DNA of 64,000 nucleotides from Acidobacteriota bacterium (GTDB lineage: Bacteria > Acidobacteriota > Blastocatellia > Pyrinomonadales > Pyrinomonadaceae). Positions 25,039 to 34,438 of the stretch are shown piece after piece. Position 1 is the first letter of the stretch. Each line of letters begins with the position of its first letter. Where the stretch lies: positions 124,001 to 188,000 of the forward strand of contig JAHBSK010000004.1 in the NCBI GenBank assembly GCA_019639175.1, in the 5' to 3' direction. Below the pieces are notes generated by a model that saw only the letters and a program-made list of their open reading frames with translations, ran no database searches and was not told the origin of the DNA. The position numbers were made by a program, and so were the translations under genes.

Positions 25039-26178
25039 ATGAAACAGAGAAAATATTCGCGAAAGCTGCGGTTCCTGCACACGGTCTTTGCCATGGAGCG
25101 TGACCTGATAGTCGGCGGACAGGCCGTTATGGAAGGCGTGATGATGCGGACGCCATCTGCCTATGCCATCGCGTGCCGAAAGTCTGACGGCAGCATCGTC
25201 ACCACAGCCGAAAAACTCCCAAAATGGAGCGATAAATACAAGTGGCTGAACATACCGGTTCTTCGCGGCGGTGCGACGCTGATACAGACAATGGCATTGG
25301 GTGTCAAAGCTCTGAATTTTTCGGCAAAGATATTTGAAGACGATCAAAATGCTCAGAAAGAAGCCGTCAAGGCCGCCAAAGCTGAAACAGAAATGGTACT
25401 TGTCGAAGGCACAACCGATGAGAATTTCACAAAGGCTCCGGTCAAGGTCGTAATGCCCGAAGACAAAAAGAAAGATTCGGCAAAACAGTCCGCCGGAGCG
25501 GTCGGCTCCATCATCTTCGCCCTTGCATTCAATATAGCTTTGTTCGTGGTTGCGCCGCTTTTGCTGACTAACGTCTGGTTCATCGCAATGGGCTGGGCAG
25601 AGGCTCCGGTTCTGGCGCAAAACGCCGGTTGGTGGGAGCTTTCCAAAGCCTACATAATGGAGACCAAGCCGCACTCATGGGTCGCGTTCAATCTGGTTGA
25701 CGGCGTCATCAGAATGATCTTTTTTGTGATCATGATCTATTCGATGTCTTTCCTTAAGGACATCCGCCGCGTCTTTGAATACCACGGAGCCGAACACAAG
25801 ACAGTTTTCACTTGGGAGAAAGGGCTGGACCTGACGGTGAACAATGCCCTGCCGCAAAAGCGTCAGCATCCGCGATGCGGAACGTCGTTCCTGATGGTGG
25901 TGATGCTGGTGGCGATAGTCCTCTTTTCGGTCATTAAATTTGACGCAATGTGGATGAACCTTGCGGTTCGCATCGCACTGATGCCGCTGGTCGCGGGGCT
26001 TTCGTATGAGGTCATCCGCTACGCCGCAAAAAAAGAATCAAGCGCGATATTTAAGCTGATGACGCTGCCGGGCATCTGGCTTCAGAACATAACCACGCAG
26101 GAACCGGACGGCGACCAGCTTGAGGTCGCAATAGAGGCCCTGAACGAATCGCTGAAGTTGGAACCTGCGGCAAATTAA
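25039..26178 (+). CDS. DUF1385 membrane protein (YqhQ-like)
   Basis: The 379-residue protein has [17 protein letters not shown] and [15 protein letters not shown] plus [11 protein letters not shown], the signature motifs of DUF1385. About five hydrophobic helices are visible, with a charged insert (about residues 105-155) before the first. Family members are integral membrane proteins of unknown biochemical role. The start at 25039 follows an AGGAGG ribosome-binding site at the right distance. It is upstream of prfA, a frequent neighbour in other bacteria. Confidence 0.9.
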   Translation: MKQRKYSRKLRFLHTVFAMERDLIVGGQAVMEGVMMRTPSAYAIACRKSDGSIVTTAEKLPKWSDKYKWLNIPVLRGGATLIQTMALGVKALNFSAKIFEDDQNAQKEAVKAAKAETEMVLVEGTTDENFTKAPVKVVMPEDKKKDSAKQSAGAVGSIIFALAFNIALFVVAPLLLTNVWFIAMGWAEAPVLAQNAGWWELSKAYIMETKPHSWVAFNLVDGVIRMIFFVIMIYSMSFLKDIRRVFEYHGAEHKTVFTWEKGLDLTVNNALPQKRQHPRCGTSFLMVVMLVAIVLFSVIKFDAMWMNLAVRIALMPLVAGLSYEVIRYAAKKESSAIFKLMTLPGIWLQNITTQEPDGDQLEVAIEALNESLKLEPAAN

Positions 26179-26183
26179 GAATA

Positions 26184-26282
26184 AGCCACAGAGGACACAG
26201 AGCAGCTTCTGCAGATCATCGAACGAAAAATATATTGAACCTTCGAAAATTGTCAAACATTAACTCTGTGCCCTCTGTGGCT
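26184..26282. repeat. Imperfect palindrome with CCACAGAGG words
   Basis: Left arm AGCCACAGAGGACACAGAG (26184-26202) and right arm CTCTGTGCCCTCTGTGGCT (26264-26282) differ from perfect complementarity at one position. Each arm is two copies of a 9-bp word. It fills the gap between the DUF1385 gene and prfA, so it must be transcribed if the two genes share an mRNA. Confidence 0.85.
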
Positions 26283-26293
26283 AAAAAACCTTT

Positions 26294-27373
26294 ATGTTCG
26301 AGAAACTCGCACAAATAGAAAAAAGCTACGAAGAACTGACGGAACAGATCTCCTCGCCGGAGTTCATGTCCGATATGACGGCGTATGCAAAGCTGATGAA
26401 ACAGCACCGGAGCCTTGGCGAGATCGTCGAGAAATATCGCGAGGTAAAAAAGCTCCGCGAGGACCTTACCGGTGCGAAAGAACTGGTTGAAATGGCCGAT
26501 GCCGAAGATGAGATGGCACAAATGGCAAAGGCGGAAATAGATGAGATCGAAGCTAAGCTGCCGGTCATAGAAGAAGAGCTGAAATTTCTGCTTTTGCCAA
26601 AAGATCCGAATGACGAAAAGAACGTCATTCTCGAGATCAGGGCCGGAACGGGCGGCGATGAGGCAACGCTTTTTGCCGCAGAAATACTGCGTATGTATGC
26701 CCGCTATGCCGAACGCCGCGGCTGGAAAATGGAAGTGATGGAAGCGGCTGACACAGGTGTCGGCGGTATCAAGGAAGCCATTGCGATGATCGAGGGCGAC
26801 AATGTTTATTCGAGCCTGCGTTACGAATCGGGCGTTCATCGTGTCCAGCGCGTCCCGCAAACGGAGGCGAGCGGCAGGATACACACGTCCGCGATAACGG
26901 TGGCGGTTCTGCCCGAGGCTGAAGAGGTCGACATCCAGATAAATCAGAACGACCTTCGCGTGGACACCTTCTGCTCGTCCGGCCCCGGCGGGCAATCTGT
27001 AAACACGACCTATTCGGCGGTGCGCATAACGCATATGCCGACAGGCCTTGTCGTTTCGATGCAGGACGAAAAATCGCAGATCAAAAATCGCGAAAAAGCG
27101 ATGCGGGTGCTTCGCGCAAGGCTTCAGGAGATCGAGGAACAAAAACAACACGACGCACTTGCCAGCGAACGCAAATCGATGGTCGGCAGCGGCGACCGCT
27201 CGGAAAAAATAAGGACATATAATTTTAAGGAAAACCGCGTCACCGATCACCGCATCGGCATGACGGTCTATCAGCTTGACCTCGTCATGGAAGGCCAGTT
27301 GGATGAGTTCATCGAAGGGCTTCGGACACATTTTCAGACGGAAAAGCTAAAGGCGGAAACGGCCGGAAGCTGA
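26294..27373 (+). CDS. prfA: Peptide chain release factor 1
   Basis: The 359-residue protein matches RF1, which recognises UAA and UAG. The catalytic GGQ is in [17 protein letters not shown], and [15 protein letters not shown] precedes it. The RF1-type codon-recognition region lies in the central domain. The GGQ glutamine is normally methylated by PrmC, which is not in the window. It starts 12 nt after a palindromic repeat and is 31 nt upstream of the phosphatase gene. Confidence 0.97.
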   Translation: MFEKLAQIEKSYEELTEQISSPEFMSDMTAYAKLMKQHRSLGEIVEKYREVKKLREDLTGAKELVEMADAEDEMAQMAKAEIDEIEAKLPVIEEELKFLLLPKDPNDEKNVILEIRAGTGGDEATLFAAEILRMYARYAERRGWKMEVMEAADTGVGGIKEAIAMIEGDNVYSSLRYESGVHRVQRVPQTEASGRIHTSAITVAVLPEAEEVDIQINQNDLRVDTFCSSGPGGQSVNTTYSAVRITHMPTGLVVSMQDEKSQIKNREKAMRVLRARLQEIEEQKQHDALASERKSMVGSGDRSEKIRTYNFKENRVTDHRIGMTVYQLDLVMEGQLDEFIEGLRTHFQTEKLKAETAGS

Positions 27374-27403
27374 TAAACTCTTTCTCAACTCGGGCGGCAC
27401 AAG

Positions 27404-28084
27404 ATGACGCTCTCGACCTATCCACACGTGGCGATAACACGCATATATCTGGTAAGACACGGCCAGTCCGACGGAAACGCACAGGGGCGTTTTGGCGGGC
27501 ATGGCCCGACGCCGCTTTCTGAGCTTGGAAAAGCACAGGCCGATGTCACGGCCAGGCTTCTGGCGGATGAAGGCGTGTCGGTCATTTATTCCAGCGATCT
27601 CGCGCGTGCCATCCAGACGGCGGAACCGCTTGCAGAACTGACAGGTTCAGAGATACATTCGACATCTGCATTTAGAGAAAGACACGTCGGCGTTTTGGAG
27701 GGGCTGACATTTGACGAATCGAAAAAGCAGTATCCCGAAGACTATTTTGCCCTTATAAACAGGGATGTTCAGCACGTCATCACAAACGGCGAGAGCTATA
27801 AACAGCTTTTGCAGCGAACATCGAATGCACTCTGGAACATTGCCCGCAAACACGCCGGACAGCGTATAGCTATATTTTCTCACACCGGAGCCATCTGCTT
27901 TATGACACTCCACCTGATGGGGGCCGTTCGCGGCAGTTCAAGGTCAACACCGTGGCTTATCACATCAAACTGCGGCATCAACCGGTTCGAGATACGAAGC
28001 CGCCGCAACATCCGCGTTCTTGCCCTGAACGACACCCGCCACCTGACCGACATCACCGGCAATGACTCTTTCGGCGCCCGTTAA
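27404..28084 (+). CDS. Histidine phosphatase (phosphoglycerate mutase family)
   Basis: The 226-residue protein has YLVRHGQSDGNAQGRFGG with the catalytic RHG, and IAIFSHTGAICF with the second histidine; FRERHVGVLEGLTF contains the acid residue. The arrangement fits broad-specificity phosphatases such as PhoE, CobC or GpmB-like enzymes. The substrate is not evident. It is probably cotranscribed with prfA. Confidence 0.9.
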   Translation: MTLSTYPHVAITRIYLVRHGQSDGNAQGRFGGHGPTPLSELGKAQADVTARLLADEGVSVIYSSDLARAIQTAEPLAELTGSEIHSTSAFRERHVGVLEGLTFDESKKQYPEDYFALINRDVQHVITNGESYKQLLQRTSNALWNIARKHAGQRIAIFSHTGAICFMTLHLMGAVRGSSRSTPWLITSNCGINRFEIRSRRNIRVLALNDTRHLTDITGNDSFGAR

Positions 28085-28157
28085 AACCGAAATTTCATTG
28101 ACTTATCGCCCAATTTCATCTAACAATTAGATACTCATTTAATTGTAGGAGATCTAT

Positions 28158-29153
28158 ATGAAACGTTTTTCTGTTTTGGCCACAGCGGTCATCATTGCGG
28201 TAATTTTCTCTCTAAATACCTCGGCGCAGGACGTAAGAACAGCGACAGGCCTGCCCATTCCTATAGGAGAATCGGTTATCTGGGGACAGGTCGAACTGAA
28301 AGGCCTGGCGCCGGACGAAACGCGGCCGACGATCTATGTTTCGCTGATGATGGGCGGAGCACAACTTAATCGCGTGGTAGCCAATGACAAGGGATATTTC
28401 GTCTTCAGGGAAAGGGCAAGAGACGGTGCCACGCTTCTGGTAACAGTGGGCGGCCAGGATGTCGGGAGCGTGGTCATCACATCCGCCGGAGGCGACCGTT
28501 ATGATATGACGATCGATTGGAATTCGCTGCGTTCGAGAAGGCCGCCCGGAGTGATCTCGGTCAAGGACGCATATACCGGACGCAGTGCTGAGAATGATAA
28601 GTTATTTACGCGGGCATCTGAAGCGGCAAAGGCAAAAAAGAATTCGGAAGCTATAAAGATATTCGAACAGATAACCAAATCAGACTCAAAGGATTTTGTC
28701 GCGTGGACGGAGCTTGGTTCGCTCCACTTCGGAAATTCAAAGTATTCAGATGCGGAAAAAGCATACAAGAAAGCGCTTGAACTGAAGCCTGATTTTATGC
28801 CCGCTCTGATGAATCTTGGAAAGCTTTACATCGCGGATAATAAGTTCGCTGAGGCTGTTCCGGTCCTTGAAAAAGCTGTGGAGACTGACCCGGCATCGGC
28901 CGATGCCAACCATTACCTCGGCGAGGCATATCTGGGATCAAGGCAGGGTTCAAAGGCCGTCGGTGTCCTTAATGAGGCAATAAAGCTCGATCCGGCAGGC
29001 AAGGCTGAGGTACACCTTCGGCTTGCGGCACTTTACAACGCCGCAAACCTGAAAGACCGGGCTGCTATGGAATATAGGTCATTCCTTGAAAAGAAGCCCG
29101 ATCACCCGGAGAAATCCAAACTTGAGAAATACATCAAAGAGAATCTGAAATAA
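28158..29153 (+). CDS. Secreted TPR-repeat protein
   Basis: The 331-residue protein has a signal peptide ending near NTSAQD. Residues about 35-120 form a carboxypeptidase-regulatory-like beta domain (YVSLMMGGAQLNRVVANDKGY). From about 150 to the end are four to five TPR units such as AWTELGSLHFGNSKYSDAEK and ALMNLGKLYIADNKFAEAV. It is probably a periplasmic scaffold protein. AGGAG precedes the ATG, and a perfect terminator hairpin follows. Confidence 0.85.
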   Translation: MKRFSVLATAVIIAVIFSLNTSAQDVRTATGLPIPIGESVIWGQVELKGLAPDETRPTIYVSLMMGGAQLNRVVANDKGYFVFRERARDGATLLVTVGGQDVGSVVITSAGGDRYDMTIDWNSLRSRRPPGVISVKDAYTGRSAENDKLFTRASEAAKAKKNSEAIKIFEQITKSDSKDFVAWTELGSLHFGNSKYSDAEKAYKKALELKPDFMPALMNLGKLYIADNKFAEAVPVLEKAVETDPASADANHYLGEAYLGSRQGSKAVGVLNEAIKLDPAGKAEVHLRLAALYNAANLKDRAAMEYRSFLEKKPDHPEKSKLEKYIKENLK

Positions 29154-29170
29154 CCCTCATTTTAGGAGGC

Positions 29171-29209
29171 AAAAAAAGGGTTGGGAGAAAAATTCTCCCA
29201 ACCCTTTTT
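29171..29209. terminator. Bidirectional Rho-independent terminator
   Basis: A perfect stem GGGTTGGGAGAA/TTCTCCCAACCC (hairpin 29178-29204) is flanked by seven A on the left and five T on the right. It serves the TPR gene on the plus strand and the TonB receptor gene on the minus strand. Confidence 0.95.
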
Positions 29210-29234
29210 GTTTCAGCGTAAGCCGCCGAAATGA

Positions 29235-32200
29235 CTAGAAGTCATATCGGAAAGCAAACTGCATAACGCGAGCATCACTGCGCGTACCCGAGAAAACACC
29301 AAATCCTGTCGGTGCTTCGGTCGCCAGTGACGGGCGGAAGCCCATCGCGGTGTTGTTGTTACCGGCAAAGATCGGCGTGTTGGTCACGTTGAAAACGTCC
29401 CAACGCAGGCTGACCTTGTGGCCTTCCCTCCAAGGCATTGTGAACGATTTCTGCAAGCCGAGGTCCATTGTCCAGAATGAAGGATAACGGATCTGGTTGC
29501 GGTCACCGGTCTCACCCGGATAAGGGCTGCGGAAGCTCTGATAAGCTGCAAGCCTGTCAGCAAACATCGACGGAAGTCCATCCTCACCGTTGTAGTAAAC
29601 ACCGGTCTGAACGGGCCGTGTCTGAACCATCGCACTCTTCAAGTTCCAGTTGGTTACCCAGCCGGAGTTATCGAAGATCTTGCCGCCGGTACCGATCGGC
29701 TGACCGGAATTGTAGCGGAAGATGGATGTAAGCTGCCATCCGCCAAGCACTGCATCCACAAACGGATTTGCATCAGACAGGAACTGACGGCCGCGGCCGA
29801 TGGGTACCTGCCAGATACTGTTGAAGTTAACGATATGCCTCATATCAAAATCTGAAGAAGCATAGTTATCTTCCTGTCGAATCGGGTTCAGAATGAACGC
29901 CGCTCCAAACGCCGCACTTGTCTGTACACCTGACGTATCATCCATCGAGTGTGAGAACGTGTAGTTAAGATCCCACGTGAAGTTGCTGAGACGCTGTCTG
30001 ACCGACAGAGTACCGGCATGATAGTCAGAGTTTGAGATAGAACCGAACGAGCTGAGAGCACCGTACTGCGGCTGATAGAACATCGGCTCCGGCCCGATAG
30101 CGTCAAAGACGTACTGCGGCCACGTGAAATCCGTCGATCCCTGCGCATAGGCAAAGAACAACTGTGAGTTCGTCAACGAGCCGTGCAGAGCAGGCCACAT
30201 ATTCTCAAAGAAAGAAACGGTCGGAACCGTACCGAGCGATCCGCCGGCATAGTTATGTTCGGCAAGTATCCTTGCAGCTTCATAATATGTCATTCCGGAT
30301 ATCGGGTCGCGAAGGTTGTTAGGCGACATGACGTCGCGTGTTGCCAGAAGTTTGCGTGCCCTGCGGCTGATGTAGGAGGCTTCGAAGTAAAGCTTCGACG
30401 GCAGTTCACGGCCAAACGTCAGGTTGGTCGAATAGTGAACAGGAGCCTGAACACCACGGTCGATCGAGGATTCGATCCTCATTCCCAGATCCTCCGGCTG
30501 CTGCAGCGGGAAAACAAGCTGCGCGGGAGGAACAACGCCCGGGAAACCCTGAATATTCATACCGGTTCCGTCCCAAAGCGGGGCCGGATTGGTCGTGATA
30601 TTGAACGTGTTCGCCGGTGTGGTGTAGTTCGACAGGAAGCCGAGCGTGTTTGACGCGTCGAACGATACCGCCAACTGCTGACCATAGTAGTCATTGGTGA
30701 CGGAGAATCCGCCGCGAAGAACGCCGGCACGGTTCTTGCCGAAAATAAATGCTCCAAGTCCGCCTTCGTAATTAGGTGACCAGGCGAACGAGACTCTCGG
30801 CTGCCAGTTGTTCTTGTCCCAATTATACATCGGGTCGGCGCCGTTCTTTTTACCGGACTTGTTGATGATGATCGGTTCTGTGTAGTTCAGCCCCATATCT
30901 GCATAAGCTTTTCTCCGGGCGAAATACTCGTCAAGAGCGATATTCGGAGCCGCTTCCAGACCGTTCATTTCATAGACCGGTGTGCTGATGCCATAACGAA
31001 GTCCCAGGTTAAGGGTAAAGCTCGGGTGGATCTTCCACGAATCCTGTACATAGAAGTCATACTCTTCTGTCGCGAACTCACGCTCGGTCGGAGAGTTTGC
31101 CATCGGATTGCCGTCACCGTCAAAGTTGAATCTGGCGGTGTACTGGTTCAGACGTCCGATCAAAGCCGAAAGACTGGACTGGGCAGACCGTATCCACGCG
31201 CTGCCAACGGAAGTGCCATAGGTAGCGTTAAGATACTGGTTGATCGGGGTTAGGACCTCGAGGCCGGAACTCTGGTAGAAACCATAGTTCGTGACCGCGC
31301 TGTCGTAGGCTGATCCCCAGTTGACCCTCTTATTCCTGACGAAGCGAATGTTCGTGCCGAACTGAATGGTGTGATTGCCTTTGATCCACGTCATGTCATC
31401 CGTGATGTTGTATGTGGGGTTCACACGGCTGAACGTACGGCTAAAGTTGACAGGCGAAAATATATCACGGAAAGTGATGGCATTGTCCGCCGAATCACCC
31501 TGATTGCTGAACGCCATGCGGGTGATGCCAAAACTCAGACGGTTCGTCAGATTGTTATTGATAAGCCACGTATAGTTGGCCGCAAGGCCGCTCGGGTGGC
31601 TCCACTGGTCAGTTGCGGGAGTGTCGGGAAATGCCCTGACCCTTCCGTAAAGGTCCTGCTGGTAATTAAGGCGAACATTGGCCGTATGCGTCTGTTCGCG
31701 TGTAATGTTCCAGTCAAATTTTGCCGTATGGGTGTTTTCCGTGACCGGCAGCGGCGTATTGAAACGGAAACCGCCGGTATTCAGTCCATCACCGGCCAAT
31801 GATGAGTTAGCCGGATAACGGGATGCAGCACCGGCAAAAAGGCTCAGTACCGCCGGGTTCACGTCAACGACAGGAACGCCGTCCAAAGTAAGGGCGTTTA
31901 TCGTGGCAAGGTCAAGTGTGCGAAGCACGCCTGTATTGTCAAAGACGTTTATGAAGCCCTGACCAAGACTTGCAAGCGGCACCAGATTTGTGACGCCCTG
32001 GCTCTTCGCTTCTCTCATTCCCTCATAGTTATAGAAGAAAAAGAAACGGTCCTTGACGATCGGCCCTTCAAAGCTGCCGCCGAAAAGGTTGCGAAGAAGT
32101 TTCGGGCGGTCAATGCCGTTGGCGTTGTTCATCCATTCATTTGCGTTGAAATAATCATTGCGATGATACCAGAACAAATTGCCGTGAAAATCATTTGAAC

Positions 32201-32927
32201 CACTCTTTGTGATCAGCGAGACCTGTGCTCCCGAAGAACGTCCGCGGGTCGCGTCCGGGTTTGATGTGGTGACACGAAACTCTTCGATCGAGTCTGGTGT
32301 GACACGAAGCACCGGCGAGAAAGCACCGGCGTCCTGCTGGTTGTTGACATCAATACCGTCAAGCGTGATGTTCGCCTGATCTGAACGTCCGCCGGCCACT
32401 GCGCCGCCAGGTGTAACACCGGCCTGCAAGCTGAGCAGGTTGGTCACGTTGCGGCCTTCGAGCGGAAGGTTGACGATCTGCTCGGAAACGAAGGCGTTGC
32501 CCAAGCTGCCGTCAGAAACGTTCTTGATGCTCTCGATGCTGCCGGCATCAACCGTAACGCTGACGTTAACATCACCTATCTCAAGGCGAATGTTCATCGT
32601 CGTCACAGAATCGACCAATGCGCTGAATTGCGTTGTGACCGCCTTATTAAAACCGCCGGCCTCGACCTCAAGGGTATAGGCTCCCGGCTGCAGTGCGGTG
32701 AATGAATAATTACCGTTATTGTCGGAAATAACAGAACGGCGTCCTCCCTGACCGACGCTGACCAAAGTAACGGTCGCGCCGACAACTGACTGGCCCTGCG
32801 GGTCGGTGACAGTTCCGGAAACGCCTGAGGTTCCAGCCTGCGCGAAAGCTCCGACCGCGAACATGCTGAACGCTGCCAAAGTCGCCGCAAGGACAAAAAC
32901 CTTTTTCCTTAACATGCTAAATTTCAT
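29235..32927 (-). CDS. Oar-like TonB-dependent receptor with carboxypeptidase-regulatory domain
   Basis: The 1230-residue outer-membrane protein has a signal peptide to about 29, an N-terminal beta-sandwich (GVSGTVTDPQGQSVVGATVTL..YSFTALQPGAY), a plug-like region with PLEGRNVTNLLSLQAGV and TLDGIDVNNQQ, and a large barrel ending in FAFRYDF. This is the expanded Oar-type family of acidobacteria, thought to import or bind large substrates, possibly oligosaccharides. The C-terminal aromatic residue is expected for outer-membrane assembly. AGGAG lies just before the ATG. Two direct 9-bp repeats upstream may be an operator. Confidence 0.93.
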   Translation of the reverse strand: MKFSMLRKKVFVLAATLAAFSMFAVGAFAQAGTSGVSGTVTDPQGQSVVGATVTLVSVGQGGRRSVISDNNGNYSFTALQPGAYTLEVEAGGFNKAVTTQFSALVDSVTTMNIRLEIGDVNVSVTVDAGSIESIKNVSDGSLGNAFVSEQIVNLPLEGRNVTNLLSLQAGVTPGGAVAGGRSDQANITLDGIDVNNQQDAGAFSPVLRVTPDSIEEFRVTTSNPDATRGRSSGAQVSLITKSGSNDFHGNLFWYHRNDYFNANEWMNNANGIDRPKLLRNLFGGSFEGPIVKDRFFFFYNYEGMREAKSQGVTNLVPLASLGQGFINVFDNTGVLRTLDLATINALTLDGVPVVDVNPAVLSLFAGAASRYPANSSLAGDGLNTGGFRFNTPLPVTENTHTAKFDWNITREQTHTANVRLNYQQDLYGRVRAFPDTPATDQWSHPSGLAANYTWLINNNLTNRLSFGITRMAFSNQGDSADNAITFRDIFSPVNFSRTFSRVNPTYNITDDMTWIKGNHTIQFGTNIRFVRNKRVNWGSAYDSAVTNYGFYQSSGLEVLTPINQYLNATYGTSVGSAWIRSAQSSLSALIGRLNQYTARFNFDGDGNPMANSPTEREFATEEYDFYVQDSWKIHPSFTLNLGLRYGISTPVYEMNGLEAAPNIALDEYFARRKAYADMGLNYTEPIIINKSGKKNGADPMYNWDKNNWQPRVSFAWSPNYEGGLGAFIFGKNRAGVLRGGFSVTNDYYGQQLAVSFDASNTLGFLSNYTTPANTFNITTNPAPLWDGTGMNIQGFPGVVPPAQLVFPLQQPEDLGMRIESSIDRGVQAPVHYSTNLTFGRELPSKLYFEASYISRRARKLLATRDVMSPNNLRDPISGMTYYEAARILAEHNYAGGSLGTVPTVSFFENMWPALHGSLTNSQLFFAYAQGSTDFTWPQYVFDAIGPEPMFYQPQYGALSSFGSISNSDYHAGTLSVRQRLSNFTWDLNYTFSHSMDDTSGVQTSAAFGAAFILNPIRQEDNYASSDFDMRHIVNFNSIWQVPIGRGRQFLSDANPFVDAVLGGWQLTSIFRYNSGQPIGTGGKIFDNSGWVTNWNLKSAMVQTRPVQTGVYYNGEDGLPSMFADRLAAYQSFRSPYPGETGDRNQIRYPSFWTMDLGLQKSFTMPWREGHKVSLRWDVFNVTNTPIFAGNNNTAMGFRPSLATEAPTGFGVFSGTRSDARVMQFAFRYDF

Positions 32928-33037
32928 AGCTCCTCCATTTTAAGTCTAAAAACAAATACGCTTTATAGCTTTTTCGTCACAGGTGTTTTATGCAATTTCG
33001 GTTCCAAACGCCGCAAACGCGAAACTGCGCGAATAAA

Positions 33038-33066
33038 ACGGGTAAATTCAACAATAGACGGGTAAA
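33038..33066. promoter_or_regulatory. Direct repeat, possible operator of the TonB receptor gene
   Basis: Two identical 9-mers ACGGGTAAA at 33038-33046 and 33058-33066 are 20 bp apart start to start, about two helical turns, so both face the same side of the helix. They lie about 110 nt upstream of the TonB receptor start codon, in a 277-nt gap with no gene. Confidence 0.45.
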
Positions 33067-33204
33067 AATGGGGTATTTGGATCTGGCAGCCGGCGATGAA
33101 TGTTACGCTGTGTTGAATATTTCGGATAAAATTCAAAAATTTGAGGAATCGGTGAGCGGTGATCTTCCACGCTTTTTAGGTTTTATCGGTACCTTTCACG
33201 AATT

Positions 33205-34128
33205 TTATCGACGAAGGCCGCCAAATATCGATCTCGCGGCAGCGGCTCCCATTCCCGCCGCTGTGACAATGGTCGGGCTGACCGGATTGGCAACGTCGCC
33301 AACCGCATAAATGTTCGGCACGCTGCTTTGGGCATTTCGGTCAACGACGACATAGCCTTTCGCATCAAGATCGCATATTCCGGCAAGCAGTTCCGAATTT
33401 GGTTTGAAACCGATGCGGATAAGTACCAGATCAGCCGGGATCGTCCTCGAATGTCCATCCGCATCGACAACCGCAACACCCTGAACCTTGCCGTCGCCTT
33501 CAATACGCCGAACGATGCTGTTCATCATGAGTTCAACATTGCCTGCGTTCCGTACGCCGCTGATGAATCGCTCCTGCGCCGTGAAATGGCCGCGACGATG
33601 AACTATCACCACGGAATCAGCCGCTTTGCTCAGGATCATTGCGTTTTCCAGGGCCGCGTCACCGCCGCCAATGATGACCAGCCGCTTTCCCTCAACAAGA
33701 TGTTTTTCTCCAACTCCCGAACGCAGAACGCCTTTGCCGATGAATTCTGCCTCGCCCGGAATGTTCAGCGTTTTTCGCGAAAGCCCTGCGGCAAATATCA
33801 CAAAGCGGGCATATAACTTGCTGTTTTCATCGAACCGAAGGCCGATGACCTCGCCGGGGTCAACGCCTGTGACAGTAGAGTCAAAACGACGCTCGAACGA
33901 ATGCCCTGAAAACGATCGCCCCATCAGCGACGCGAGTTCCGCTCCGTTTGACGCTGAGACGCCGGGATAATTATTTATCGGATTAAAGACAGAATGAAGC
34001 TGTCCTCCGCAAGCTGAACTTCGCTCGATCAAGATCGTTTCCAGCCCGAGTTCGGAACACCACGCGGCGGCCGTGAGGCCTCCGGGGCCTGCTCCTATGA
34101 CCGCGACATCATGAACTTTGTTCGGCAT
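33205..34128 (-). CDS. Thioredoxin-reductase-like FAD/NAD(P) oxidoreductase without the redox disulfide
   Basis: The 307-residue protein has the FAD-binding VIGAGPGGLTAA, the NAD(P)-binding VIIGGGDAALENA and the C-terminal NIYAVGDVAN. This is the thioredoxin reductase fold, but where the Cys-x-x-Cys is expected it has GKGVLRSGVGEKHL. It is therefore not a classical thioredoxin reductase. Related enzymes without the pair include ferredoxin-NADP reductases of the TrxR type and YpdA-like bacillithiol disulfide reductases. Electron acceptor unknown. Confidence 0.85.
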   Translation of the reverse strand: MPNKVHDVAVIGAGPGGLTAAAWCSELGLETILIERSSACGGQLHSVFNPINNYPGVSASNGAELASLMGRSFSGHSFERRFDSTVTGVDPGEVIGLRFDENSKLYARFVIFAAGLSRKTLNIPGEAEFIGKGVLRSGVGEKHLVEGKRLVIIGGGDAALENAMILSKAADSVVIVHRRGHFTAQERFISGVRNAGNVELMMNSIVRRIEGDGKVQGVAVVDADGHSRTIPADLVLIRIGFKPNSELLAGICDLDAKGYVVVDRNAQSSVPNIYAVGDVANPVSPTIVTAAGMGAAAARSIFGGLRR

Positions 34129-34438
34129 ATTTTTGTGGTTGCCCTGTGGCTCGGAGATCCCCTGAAAGTGGCATTTTTTTGTCCACGCGGACTACCAATT
34201 TTTGTCACCTTATAGAGAATTTCCACGATGCCCAAAAGACGTTAAAAATACCGTAACTCTCTCAAAATCCCAATTTTAGGCGACCTCAGTATAAATTTCA
34301 ATCAGGCGGGCCGAGCGCCATTATTGGCACTGTTATTGCTGTGTTCCTACGGATGTCAGTGGGCGCATTCTATTTTTCGCCCGCGCTCCCGACGCCAATT
34401 CCGCACCAAGATCAAACGCTAGACCAACCGTAAAAGCT
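34129..34438. other. Intergenic region upstream of the chemosensory operon
   Basis: No gene is seen in these 310 nt. The clear signal is the sigma-54 promoter at 34325-34340. The part upstream of it is AT-rich and is where an enhancer-binding protein would be expected to bind, but no convincing inverted repeat is visible. Confidence 0.5.
34325..34340 (+). promoter_or_regulatory. Sigma-54 (RpoN) promoter of the chemosensory operon
   Basis: TGGCAC (34325-34330), five bases, TTGCT (34336-34340) is a full match to the -24/-12 consensus. The invariant GG and GC are separated by exactly 10 nt. Transcription would start near 34352, giving a leader of about 87 nt before 34439. Sigma-54 control implies an AAA+ activator, which is not in the window. 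Confidence 0.75.

Noticed and set aside
26216..27331. 371-codon open frame antisense to prfA.
   Set aside because: prfA is certain. The antisense product is rich in His, Cys and Phe, as expected for the reverse reading of a coding gene, and has no recognisable domain.
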